Of a DNA stretch of 32,731 nucleotides, positions 1-6,643 are shown piece by piece. This DNA comes from Flavobacteriaceae bacterium ASP10-09a (GTDB taxonomy: Bacteria > Bacteroidota > Bacteroidia > Flavobacteriales > Flavobacteriaceae): positions 356 to 33,086 of the forward strand of contig LAQA01000046.1 in NCBI GenBank assembly GCA_000981625.1, read 5' to 3'. Each line of letters opens with the position of its first letter. Position 1 is the first letter of the stretch. The translations under genes and the position numbers were made by a program. The notes under the pieces were generated by a model that saw nothing but the letters and a program-made list of their open reading frames with translations, made no database searches and had not been told where the DNA came from.

Positions 1-119
1 TAAATAAAATTTTAGGAGAAAAAAAGTACGCAGATATAAATGACAATGACAATGCTAGCTTATACATTGTAACGATTACTGGTGATAAGAAAACAAGTAG
101 AATTGAGAGAATAGAATAA
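1..119 (+). CDS. C-terminal 38 codons of an unidentified protein (partial)
   Basis: An open frame runs from the window edge to a TAA at 117-119 and is too short for the ORF track. The tail contains ASLYIVTITGDKKTSRIERIE-like sequence: a short hydrophobic beta-strand, a G-D turn and a basic strand at the very end. This loosely resembles the last strands of type A C-terminal sorting domains of T9SS cargo, but the match is by eye and weak. I do not recognise the protein. The next gene lies on the opposite strand, so the two converge, and I see no clear terminator hairpin between 120 and 204. Confidence 0.4.
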   Translation, partial: NKILGEKKYADINDNDNASLYIVTITGDKKTSRIERIE

Positions 120-204
120 AGAACTATAGTTTGTTTAAGGACTGATTCACAAATATATGGGGATTCATAAATTGATAACTACCTTCTCAAGGATGATTAA
201 ATAA

Positions 205-933
205 CTAATCTAAAATATCAACTTTAATATCTTCTAAAATAATTTCCGATATTTTTTGAAGTTGCTCAGCTTCAAAAGCTTCATCAATATTTATCAAAGA
301 AATTGATTTATTTATAGGTTTATAATTATCATAGTTTGCAAAACGAATTCCGTTTTTAGTAATTTGTTCTTTTAAAGCTCTAAAACGTTTTCCCCCTCCA
401 TTTGTATGATAAGAATACGCTAAATAATCAACGAGAAAATCTTCTTTTCCTATCCAATAAATAAAAACATCTTCAAAATCTTCTCCTCCTCCATTTTCAG
501 AAAAAGTAACTTCAATTTTATAATAATCTTTTCCTTTTATAGTTGATGATGGCAAACGTTTTTCTTGAACTGCTTTATCATTTAATCCATAGGGCAATGC
601 AGAAAAATAATGTACAGAGTTCACTGAATTAGTATATTTTGAAGCCATTAGATCCGTAACTTTAATTTCTTTTTTATTAACAAACCTTTGAAACCCACTA
701 TTACTTAATACATCCTTAATAGAATCAAAATCTCTAGTTAAAATAAAACGACCATTATTTCTTTTTGCGCTATATTTTTTATTTCTAAACTTAAAAGTAA
801 TTTCAGCATTAGAAACCTTATTAGCTCCTGAATTAATAATAGATTTATCAATAATATATTGCGCCGTAAAATCTTTTTTTAAAGGTTTACAAGAAATCAT
901 TAAAACTACAGAAAGTATGTAAAAATATTTCAT
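205..933 (-). CDS. DUF6503-like lipoprotein
   Basis: 242 residues with a short signal peptide ending in a lipobox (LMISC, Cys at about residue 15), so a lipoprotein anchored in the envelope. The mature part opens with a pattern I associate with DUF6503 (relatives have sometimes been named deoxyribose-phosphate aldolase without support): a helix with IIDKSIINSG, then strands ITFKFRNKKYSAKRNNGRF. The rest looks like a beta-rich fold with several aromatic strands (FIYWIG, DYLAYSYHTNGGG). No catalytic motif is evident and the function is unknown. The start is ATG, divergent from smpB. A weak -7-like TAATTTTA lies upstream on this strand. The family name is moderately sure. Confidence 0.7.
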   Translation of the reverse strand: MKYFYILSVVLMISCKPLKKDFTAQYIIDKSIINSGANKVSNAEITFKFRNKKYSAKRNNGRFILTRDFDSIKDVLSNSGFQRFVNKKEIKVTDLMASKYTNSVNSVHYFSALPYGLNDKAVQEKRLPSSTIKGKDYYKIEVTFSENGGGEDFEDVFIYWIGKEDFLVDYLAYSYHTNGGGKRFRALKEQITKNGIRFANYDNYKPINKSISLINIDEAFEAEQLQKISEIILEDIKVDILD

Positions 934-1001
934 TACGTCTTATTTGTTTTTATGCTGTTTTTCATGTGTAAAATTACACTTCTTTATCTTAAGCAAAAAT
1001 G

Positions 1002-1009
1002 TATCTTTG
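1002..1009 (+). promoter_or_regulatory. Promoter -7 element of smpB
   Basis: TATCTTTG matches the Bacteroidota -7 consensus TAnnTTTG exactly. No good TTTG -33 box is seen at the usual distance. Its position, 29 bases before the ATG at 1039, argues against the longer ORF starting at 952. Confidence 0.6.
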
Positions 1010-1038
1010 CTAAAATAATCATAAAATTAAATCGGTCA

Positions 1039-1506
1039 ATGACTGTTCAGAAGAACATAAACATACAGAATAAAAAAGCCCGTTTTGAATTCGAAATTCT
1101 AGACAAATTAGTTGCCGGAATTCAATTAACAGGAACAGAAATAAAATCAATAAGACTAAGTCAGGCTAGAATTACAGAGAGTTTTTGCGAGTTTAATGAA
1201 CGTGGAGAATTGTTTATTATTAATATGTACATTCAAGAATATATGTTTGGACATCATTTTAATCACAAACCAAAAAGTGAACGTAGATTACTCTTAAATA
1301 AACGTGAATTAAAAAGCTTAAGAAAAGATGTTGAGGCCAAAGGAAATACAATTGTTCCATTACGTTTATTTATAAATGAAAGAGGTTTTGCTAAATTAGA
1401 AATTGCTTTAGCGAAAGGAAAGCAAACACATGACAAGCGTGAAGTGCTAAAAGACAGAGATAATAAACGTGATTTAGCTAGAGTTAAAAAGAGTTTTAAT
1501 TCATAA
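1039..1506 (+). CDS. smpB: SsrA-binding protein SmpB
   Basis: SmpB binds tmRNA and delivers it to stalled ribosomes for trans-translation. The ORF track extends to 952, but the conserved protein begins at MTVQKNINIQNKKARFEFE (codon 30), giving 155 residues, the usual length, and the -7 element TATCTTTG lies inside the spurious extension. Visible hallmarks are NKKARFEFEILDKLVAGI, the LTGTEIKSIR segment, the IQEYMFGHHFNHKP region of the OB fold, and the basic C-terminal tail HDKREVLKDRDNKRDLAR that becomes helical in the ribosome. Its TAA overlaps the ATG of maf by one base (TAATG), so translation of the two is probably coupled. Confidence 0.95.
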   Translation: MTVQKNINIQNKKARFEFEILDKLVAGIQLTGTEIKSIRLSQARITESFCEFNERGELFIINMYIQEYMFGHHFNHKPKSERRLLLNKRELKSLRKDVEAKGNTIVPLRLFINERGFAKLEIALAKGKQTHDKREVLKDRDNKRDLARVKKSFNS

Positions 1507-2084
1507 TGTTAAGAGAAAAATTAAAAAATTACCATGTAATTTTAGCTTCTGGTTCTCCAAGAAGACAGCAATTCTTTAAAGATTTAGATATCGATTTTAC
1601 CATCCAACTAAAAGAAGTTGAAGAACTGTATCCAAAAGAATTAAAAGGGACTGAAATCACTGACTTTTTAGCTGATTTAAAATCAAAAGCATTTAATAAC
1701 TTATCAGAAAACGATCTATTAATTACTTCTGACACTATTGTTTGGCTAGATGGAAAAGCATTGGGTAAACCAAAAGATGAATCAGATGCTTTTAAAATGT
1801 TAAGAGATTTATCAGGAAAAAAACACGAAGTAATCACATCAATAAGCATTAAAGGTAAATATTTTCAAAAAATAATTAACGATACAACGATTGTTTCTTT
1901 TAATAATATCACTGACGAAGAGATTCATTATTACATAAAAAACTACAAACCTCTTGACAAAGCTGGAGGTTACGGAATTCAGGAATGGATTGGTTTTATT
2001 GCCATTAACAAAATAGAAGGTAGCTATTTTAATGTAGTAGGATTGCCTGTTCATAAACTTTACAAAGAGTTGATAAATTTATAA
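1506..2084 (+). CDS. maf: Maf-family nucleotide pyrophosphatase
   Basis: 192 residues, full length for the Maf/YhdE family, which hydrolyses dTTP, UTP or modified nucleotides to monophosphates (house-cleaning; historically called septum-formation inhibitor). Motifs in order: ILASGSPRRQQ near the N-terminus, ITSDTIVWLDGKALGKPKD with the catalytic Asp near the middle, and DKAGGYGIQ with GSYFNVVGLPV near the C-terminus. The YGIQEWIG stretch is typical of the dTTP/UTP-specific subgroup. The gene overlaps smpB by one base and is followed by a hairpin with a T-run. The family is certain and the exact substrate is inferred. Confidence 0.93.
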   Translation: MLREKLKNYHVILASGSPRRQQFFKDLDIDFTIQLKEVEELYPKELKGTEITDFLADLKSKAFNNLSENDLLITSDTIVWLDGKALGKPKDESDAFKMLRDLSGKKHEVITSISIKGKYFQKIINDTTIVSFNNITDEEIHYYIKNYKPLDKAGGYGIQEWIGFIAINKIEGSYFNVVGLPVHKLYKELINL

Positions 2085-2120
2085 ATTCTCACCAAATCTA
2101 TTTAAAATTATTAAAAAATT

Positions 2121-2154
2121 AGACTTTCTCACATTATGTTAAAAAGTCTTTTTT
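2121..2154 (+). terminator. Probable terminator of smpB-maf
   Basis: A 7-bp inverted repeat, AGACTTT/AAAGTCT, with a 15-base loop is followed directly by six T residues. It is weak but well placed between maf and the separately transcribed transketolase gene. Confidence 0.5.
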
Positions 2155-2232
2155 CTATTCTCTCATTTCTCTTCTTTAAGGTGAAATAAAAGTTTATTTT
2201 TACGCAAAATTTTACAACACAACACACTCATA

Positions 2233-3186
2233 ATGAAAAAATACACATACACAGAAAAAAAAGACACACGTTCTGGTTTTGGTGATGGTTTAACAGAATT
2301 AGGAAGAACAAATCCAAACGTAGTTGCTTTATGTGCAGATTTAGTTGGTTCTTTAAAAATGGATCAATTTATTAAAGAAAATCCAGAGCGATTTTTCCAA
2401 ATTGGAATTGCAGAAGCAAATATGATTGGTATTGCTGCTGGTTTAACTATTGGAGGTAAAATTCCTTTTACAGGAACATTTGCTAACTTTTCTACAGGTA
2501 GAGTTTATGATCAAATTCGTCAATCTGTAGCGTATTCTGGTAAAAATGTAAAAATTTGTGCATCACATGCAGGAGTGACTTTAGGAGAAGACGGAGCAAC
2601 TCACCAAATATTAGAAGATATTGGTTTGATGAAAATGTTACCAGGAATGACTGTAATAAATCCTTGTGACTACAATCAAACAAAAGCGGCAACTTTAGCA
2701 ATTGCAGATTTTGACGGTCCTGTCTACTTACGTTTTGGGCGTCCAAAAGTCCCTGTATTTATGCCAGCAGATGAAAAATTTGAAATTGGTAAAGGAATTC
2801 AATTAACAGAAGGAACAGATGTAACTATTGTTGCAACGGGTCATTTAGTTTGGGAATCTCTGCAAGCTGCTGAACAATTAGAGGCAGAGGGAATTTCTGT
2901 AGACGTCATAAATATTCATACAATTAAGCCTTTAGATGAAGAGATCATCTTAAAATCTGTTGCAAAAACAGGTTGTATTGTTACTGCTGAAGAGCACAAT
3001 AAATTAGGTGGCTTAGGAGAAAGTGTTGCAAGAACTTTAGCTTTAAACAATCCAACTCCACAAGAATTTATCGCTACTAACGATACTTTTGGTGAATCTG
3101 GAACGCCTGCTCAATTAATGGCAAAATATGGTTTAGATGCTGCTGCAGTTGTAAAAGCTGTTAAAAAAGTAATTTCTAGAAAATAA
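2233..3186 (+). CDS. Transketolase, C-terminal subunit
   Basis: 317 residues that correspond only to the second half of transketolase: the pyrimidine-binding domain (from about residue 12, with FQIGIAEANMIGIAAGL carrying the Glu that activates thiamine diphosphate, then SHAGVTLGEDGATHQ) and the C-terminal domain (VDVINIHTIKPLDEE; TAEEHNKLGGLGESVA). Together with an N-terminal subunit it would transfer two-carbon units in the non-oxidative pentose phosphate pathway. Split transketolases are common in Bacteroidota, usually with the N-terminal subunit gene directly upstream; here the upstream neighbour is maf and no N-terminal half is in the window. A -7-like TATTTTTA lies at 2195-2202. A stand-alone two-subunit enzyme or a DXS-like relative is possible, but transketolase fits best. 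Confidence 0.88.
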   Translation: MKKYTYTEKKDTRSGFGDGLTELGRTNPNVVALCADLVGSLKMDQFIKENPERFFQIGIAEANMIGIAAGLTIGGKIPFTGTFANFSTGRVYDQIRQSVAYSGKNVKICASHAGVTLGEDGATHQILEDIGLMKMLPGMTVINPCDYNQTKAATLAIADFDGPVYLRFGRPKVPVFMPADEKFEIGKGIQLTEGTDVTIVATGHLVWESLQAAEQLEAEGISVDVINIHTIKPLDEEIILKSVAKTGCIVTAEEHNKLGGLGESVARTLALNNPTPQEFIATNDTFGESGTPAQLMAKYGLDAAAVVKAVKKVISRK

Positions 3187-3234
3187 TAACGTTTGTATCT
3201 TTACAAAGTTTTACAATAACATAAAATTTATACA

Positions 3235-3837
3235 ATGAAAAAAGTAATCTTAATATTGTGTTTGGTTTTTGGATTTAGTCAAATCTCTAATGCACAAGTA
3301 GCTTTTGGTATTAAAGGTGGTGTAAACTACAATTCTAATTCTATTAAAGAATCAGGAACTGATGTGTTTTCTGGAGCAAAAAGTAAAACGGGTTACCATG
3401 CAGGAGTTTGGTTGCGTTTAAAAGTACCAGTTTTAGGCCTTTATATTAGACCTGAATTCGTCTACACCAATTTAGAAAATGAAGTTTATTACCAAACTGC
3501 CGCAAAAACAACTACTCATAGTTTTCAAAAAATTGATATTCCTGTTTTATTTGGGAAAAAGTTTTTTGGGGTTGGTAATATTTATATTGGTCCCTCTTTT
3601 CAATATGTTTTAGCTTCTGATTTTAATATTGAAGATATTAAAAATGTAGATTCAGAAGGTTTTACAATGGGAGTTCAATTTGGTGGTGGAATTGAGCTTG
3701 GAAAATTAGGAATAGATGTGCGATGGGAAAGAGGTTTTTCTGGCATAGAAAGTTCTTTGGTGAGTTCTACTGGAGTTCCTGTTAATTTTGATACTCGTAT
3801 TAATCAAATTATAATTGGTTTGTCTTACAGACTATAA
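3235..3837 (+). CDS. Small outer-membrane beta-barrel protein
   Basis: 200 residues with a clear signal peptide (MKKVILILCLVFGFSQISNAQ). The mature protein alternates hydrophobic and polar residues in about eight strands (VAFGIKGGVNYNS; GVWLRLKVPVLGLYIRPEF; IDIPVLFGKKFF; NIYIGPSFQYVL; GVQFGGGIELGKLGIDVRWERGF) and ends in a strand closing with a terminal aromatic-basic-Leu (IIIGLSYRL), typical for BAM-dependent insertion. It fits the outer membrane protein beta-barrel families often called porin family or PorT-like in Bacteroidota. Its role is unknown. A -7-like TATCTTTA precedes it at 3196-3203 and a strong hairpin follows. Confidence 0.8.
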   Translation: MKKVILILCLVFGFSQISNAQVAFGIKGGVNYNSNSIKESGTDVFSGAKSKTGYHAGVWLRLKVPVLGLYIRPEFVYTNLENEVYYQTAAKTTTHSFQKIDIPVLFGKKFFGVGNIYIGPSFQYVLASDFNIEDIKNVDSEGFTMGVQFGGGIELGKLGIDVRWERGFSGIESSLVSSTGVPVNFDTRINQIIIGLSYRL

Positions 3838-3857
3838 TCAAGATAAAATAATTGTAC

Positions 3858-3894
3858 AAAAAAAATGCTCTTGATAAATCAAGAGCATTTTTTT
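3858..3894. terminator. Strong bidirectional terminator
   Basis: A perfect 11-bp stem ATGCTCTTGAT/ATCAAGAGCAT with a 2-base centre is flanked by an A-run on the left and a T-run on the right, extending the pairing to about 18 bp. It sits between convergent genes and can serve both strands. Confidence 0.9.
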
Positions 3895-3915
3895 ATTATA
3901 TAATAATTAAATAAG

Positions 3916-4791
3916 TTACTTAACATCAGGATTTAAATAATCTGCTAAAGTTGGGTTGTTAGGGTCATTGAAATCATTTGCTGGGTTTCCATCTCCATTA
4001 GCATCTTCATTTACAGTTAATGTTCCATCCCCGTCATCATCTAAATCAAAGAAATTTGGGATACCATCCGCATCTGTATCATCATTTCTAGGATCATCAT
4101 TACCATCTACATCTTCATTAATTGAAGGTATCCCATCATTATCATGATCTGTATCTTTAACTATATCATATAAATCAATATAAAAAAGTAGACATTCATT
4201 TTCTAAAATAGGCCCTTGACCTGTGTTAGCATATGCCAAACCAGAAGGTACAAATAAAACTCCATTACCCCCATTTTCGTATGTAATAGGTCCATTATCT
4301 GTAATGTTTTTACCGCCTTTAAAATTGGTAAAACCATGAGACCAACCTCTAATAACTCCATTAAGTGTAAACCAAACATTTGAATTATTATCAACTGATG
4401 CACTAAGACTATCTGTTGTTACAATTCTTTGACCGTAATATTTAACAAATACAGAATCCATAACAGTTGGATACCCTTTATCTGGATCTGGAGTTCCTTC
4501 TCTGTTAATATAATAGTATAGAGTATAATCGATATCAAACTCTGTTACAATCATTGATTTTAATTTTGAAGTATCATCATATAGTGCTGTTTGACCAGAA
4601 ACTAAGACTTTTACAGAATCTACAGAAGTATCAAAGTAATGAGTTTTTAAAAATTTAACTAAAGTATCATTATCAATTAAAGCTTGTGCTTCATAATCAA
4701 AATCATCTATTGGTGTGGTATTACTAGTTCCGCAAGAGTATATTAGAATTATAACTATTGCAAATGCAAAAATATTTTTTATTTTATTCAT
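3916..4791 (-). CDS. FKBP-type peptidyl-prolyl isomerase lipoprotein with acidic TSP3-like tail
   Basis: 291 residues. The signal peptide ends in the lipobox IYSC, followed by GTSNTTPIDDFD, which may act as a surface-export signal. The middle carries an FKBP core: GVIRGWSHGFTNFKGG, VLFVPSGLAYANTGQGPI and ECLLFYIDLYDI match the strands and the LAYG loop of FKBP prolyl isomerases; the Gly of that loop is Asn here and other active-site aromatics are not obvious, so activity is uncertain. From about residue 215 the chain becomes Asp/Asn-rich repeats (DHDNDGIPS, DTDADGIPNFFDLDDDGDG) of the thrombospondin type 3 kind, expected to bind calcium. It is probably an envelope folding factor for exported proteins. 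It is divergent from the S4 gene and ends at the shared terminator. Confidence 0.82.
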   Translation of the reverse strand: MNKIKNIFAFAIVIILIYSCGTSNTTPIDDFDYEAQALIDNDTLVKFLKTHYFDTSVDSVKVLVSGQTALYDDTSKLKSMIVTEFDIDYTLYYYINREGTPDPDKGYPTVMDSVFVKYYGQRIVTTDSLSASVDNNSNVWFTLNGVIRGWSHGFTNFKGGKNITDNGPITYENGGNGVLFVPSGLAYANTGQGPILENECLLFYIDLYDIVKDTDHDNDGIPSINEDVDGNDDPRNDDTDADGIPNFFDLDDDGDGTLTVNEDANGDGNPANDFNDPNNPTLADYLNPDVK

Positions 4792-4803
4792 TTAATCTTA
4801 AAA

Positions 4804-4837
4804 TTTGAGCGTGCAATTTACCAATTTTATACCTTTG
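4804..4837 (+). promoter_or_regulatory. Promoter of the S4/phosphoribosyltransferase operon
   Basis: TTTG at 4804-4807 and TACCTTTG at 4830-4837 are separated by 22 bases, fitting the Bacteroidota -33/-7 pattern (TTTG, 17-23 bases, TAnnTTTG). Predicted transcription starts near 4843, giving a leader of roughly 28 bases. Confidence 0.7.
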
Positions 4838-4870
4838 TAAAAAGACAAACGTTATATTTTAACTATTTTT

Positions 4871-5260
4871 ATGAGAATTGATAAATACTTATGGTGCATT
4901 CGAGTTTTTAAAACGAGAACTATTGCAACCACTGCCTGCAAAAAAGGACAAATAAAGATTGAAAATAAAAATATAAAACCCTCTAAAGAAGTTTTTGGAG
5001 ATGAATTAATTTTAGTTAGAAAAAATCAAATTAATTATCAAATAAAAGTTTTAGATTTACCAGAAAGTAGAGTTGGCGCAAAATTAGTTGATCTTTATAG
5101 AAAAGATATTACTCCAAAAGAGGAATTTGAAAAAAATGAGCTTTTAAAATATTCTAAAGATTACTACCGTAAAAAAGGTGCAGGAAGACCAACTAAAAAA
5201 GACAGAAGAGATATAGAAGGGTATCAAGAAGATACAGAAGATACAGAAGAAGACTTATGA
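4871..5260 (+). CDS. S4-domain RNA-binding protein (Hsp15-like)
   Basis: 129 residues. The N-terminal S4 domain (about 1-60) is clear: MRIDKYLWCIRVFKTRTIATTAC, KKGQIKIENKNIKPSKEV. The arrangement, a lone S4 domain followed by a basic stretch (KYSKDYYRKKGAGRPTKKDRR), matches Hsp15 (HslR), which in Escherichia coli binds 50S subunits carrying peptidyl-tRNA after aborted translation. The C-terminal end is very acidic and made from a tandem nine-base repeat (gatacagaa). The stop overlaps the next gene's start by four bases (ATGA), implying translational coupling. Family certain, ribosome-rescue role inferred. Confidence 0.88.
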   Translation: MRIDKYLWCIRVFKTRTIATTACKKGQIKIENKNIKPSKEVFGDELILVRKNQINYQIKVLDLPESRVGAKLVDLYRKDITPKEEFEKNELLKYSKDYYRKKGAGRPTKKDRRDIEGYQEDTEDTEEDL

Positions 5261-5760
5261 CAACAGAAAGTAACATCATATTAAATTCAGTTCAGGTTAA
5301 TCAAAAGATTAAAAGAATTGCCTACCAAATATATGAAAGCAATAGTAATGAAAAAGAGGTAATTATTGCTGGTATCATTGGAAATGGTTTCGTTTTTGCA
5401 GAAAAATTAGTAGAAACTCTTAAAGAAATTTCCACTTTAAAAGCAACAATTTGCCAAGTAAATATCAATAAAAAAAAACCCTTAGATCCTATTACAACCT
5501 CTCTACAAGTTAAAGATTATAAAAATAAATCATTGGTTTTGGTTGATGATGTTTTAAATTCTGGAACTACTTTAATTTACGGAGTAAAACACTTTTTAGA
5601 TGTTCCTTTAAAAAGGTTTAAAACTGCGGTTTTAGTAAATAGAAATCATAAAAAATATCCTATAAAAGCAGATTTTAAAGGCGTTTCTTTATCAACTTCA
5701 ATAAAAGAGCATATTCAAATTGATTTTTCAGAAAAAGGGGCTAAAGCCTATTTAGTTTAA
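5257..5760 (+). CDS. PyrR-like phosphoribosyltransferase
   Basis: 167 residues of a type I phosphoribosyltransferase. The PRPP-binding signature is LVLVDDVLNSGTTLIYG (residues about 90-106), with a preceding IAGIIGNGFVFAEKL loop and a later LVNRNHKKYP strand as in PyrR/UPRT-type proteins. The substrate base cannot be told from the sequence; Bacteroidota members of this type are usually labelled only as phosphoribosyltransferase. It is coupled to the S4 gene by a 4-bp ATGA overlap. Its last nine bases overlap the tail of aroK on the other strand, leaving no room for a terminator between them. Confidence 0.85.
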   Translation: MTTESNIILNSVQVNQKIKRIAYQIYESNSNEKEVIIAGIIGNGFVFAEKLVETLKEISTLKATICQVNINKKKPLDPITTSLQVKDYKNKSLVLVDDVLNSGTTLIYGVKHFLDVPLKRFKTAVLVNRNHKKYPIKADFKGVSLSTSIKEHIQIDFSEKGAKAYLV

Positions 5761-6267
5761 TAATTTTTCTAATTCTAATGCAACTTCATTTTTAGTTTTG
5801 TCATCAATTTTAATCTTCATTTTAGCTTGCTCGTAAAAAGGAAGTCTTTCAAAAATATGTTTAGCGACAAACTCGGTAATTTTATCGTCTCCTAAAATAG
5901 AAATTAATGGTCTTTTACTTTTGTCATTAATCAATCTTTTGGAAATCGTTGGAATACTACCCTGTAAATAAACAGAAATGGTATCTTGTTTATTGATTTC
6001 ATTCATATTATTTCCATAACAAGGGGTTCCTCCTCCTAGAGAAAGTATAAAATCGTCGTCTTTAGAGAGTATTTCTATTAAATATTTGCTTTCAATTCGT
6101 CTAAAATAGATTTCACCTTTCTGTTTAAAAAGGTCGGCAATAGACATGTTTTCCTTTTCAATAATGTAGTCATCTAAATCTATAAACCTCAAAGACAACT
6201 TCTTAGAAAGTGTTTTTCCAATGCTAGATTTTCCAGAAGCCATGTAACCTAATAGAACTATTTTCAA
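5752..6267 (-). CDS. aroK: Shikimate kinase
   Basis: 171 residues, the normal size. The enzyme phosphorylates shikimate at the 3-OH with ATP in chorismate and aromatic amino acid synthesis. Seen: Walker A GYMASGKSS at residue 7, shikimate-binding Asp in IDLDDYI, the FRRIES motif, GGGTPC, and the lid Arg in DKSKRPL. The start is a TTG: no ATG exists between the upstream in-frame TGA (plus-strand 6280-6282) and the P-loop, so the TTG at 6265-6267 is the only credible start. The gene is tail-to-tail with the phosphoribosyltransferase, overlapping by 9 bases, and head-to-head with tRNA-Lys. Confidence 0.93.
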   Translation of the reverse strand: MKIVLLGYMASGKSSIGKTLSKKLSLRFIDLDDYIIEKENMSIADLFKQKGEIYFRRIESKYLIEILSKDDDFILSLGGGTPCYGNNMNEINKQDTISVYLQGSIPTISKRLINDKSKRPLISILGDDKITEFVAKHIFERLPFYEQAKMKIKIDDKTKNEVALELEKLLN

Positions 6268-6336
6268 TTTTATATATTTTCAACAAATATCTTAAAAATT
6301 ATTCAATTTTATATTTCTAATTTCAATGATTGATAG

Positions 6337-6344
6337 TATATTTG
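6337..6344 (+). promoter_or_regulatory. Promoter -7 element of tRNA-Lys
   Basis: TATATTTG is an exact match to TAnnTTTG, ending 17 bases before the mature tRNA 5' end. No convincing TTTG box lies 17-23 bases upstream. Confidence 0.6.
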
Positions 6345-6361
6345 CAGCCTGGTTAAATTAA

Positions 6362-6434
6362 GACCTGGTAGCTCAGTTGGTAGAGCATCTCCCTTTTAAG
6401 GAGAGGGTCCTGGGTTCGAGCCCCAGCCCGGTCA
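6362..6434 (+). tRNA. tRNA-Lys (anticodon TTT)
   Basis: A 73-base cloverleaf: D-stem GCTC/GAGC, anticodon stem TCTCC/GGAGA with loop CTTTTAA giving anticodon TTT, T-arm CTGGG-TTCGAGC-CCCAG, discriminator A, CCA not encoded. The acceptor stem GACCTGG/CCCGGTC has one mismatch, T5 opposite C68. Everything else pairs normally. Confidence 0.96.
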
Positions 6435-6436
6435 CA

Positions 6437-6468
6437 AAAAAAGTTAAGCTATAAAGCTTAACTTTTTT
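6437..6468 (+). terminator. Perfect hairpin with T-run between the two tRNA genes
   Basis: Stem AAAAAAGTTAAGCT/AGCTTAACTTTTTT (14 bp) with an ATAA loop, followed by GTTTT. It looks like a canonical intrinsic terminator for tRNA-Lys, yet tRNA-Leu begins only 17 bases later. A -7-like TAACTTTT overlaps its 3' arm. Confidence 0.75.
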
Positions 6469-6485
6469 GTTTTAGTTCTTTAAAA

Positions 6486-6569
6486 GCGCGTATGGCGGAA
6501 TTGGTAGACGTGCAAGCTTGAGGGGTTTGTGTTCGCAAGAACGTGCTGGTTCGACTCCAGTTACGCGCA
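6486..6569 (+). tRNA. tRNA-Leu (anticodon GAG)
   Basis: 84 bases with a long variable arm, as expected for Leu. Acceptor stem GCGCGTA pairs perfectly with TACGCGC. Anticodon stem CAAGC/GTTTG (one G-T wobble) holds loop TTGAGGG, anticodon GAG. The variable arm TGTTCGCAAGAACG forms a hairpin, and the T-arm CTGGTTCGACTCCAG is intact. Discriminator A, CCA not encoded. Confidence 0.96.
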
Positions 6570-6643
6570 CTTTTTTAGAATTAAAATAACTTCTTCACAA
6601 AATATTAACCTTTCTGTAGCGTTTTATACTTAGTTTTACATTT

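Noticed and set aside
952-1038. Upstream extension of smpB
   Set aside because: The -7 element TATCTTTG lies inside it and the conserved protein begins at 1039.
1529-1849. 106-residue minus-strand ORF across maf
   Set aside because: Shadow of maf, which has full family motifs on the other strand; no promoter or conserved pattern.
2492-2746. 84-residue minus-strand ORF across the transketolase gene
   Set aside because: Antisense shadow of a conserved gene.
2233-3186. Transketolase gene as truncated
   Set aside because: Begins cleanly at the domain boundary used by split transketolases in Bacteroidota.
3956-4147. 63-residue plus-strand ORF opposite the Asp-rich tail
   Set aside because: Ser/Pro-rich only because it is the complement of Asp/Asn/Gly codons in the real gene.
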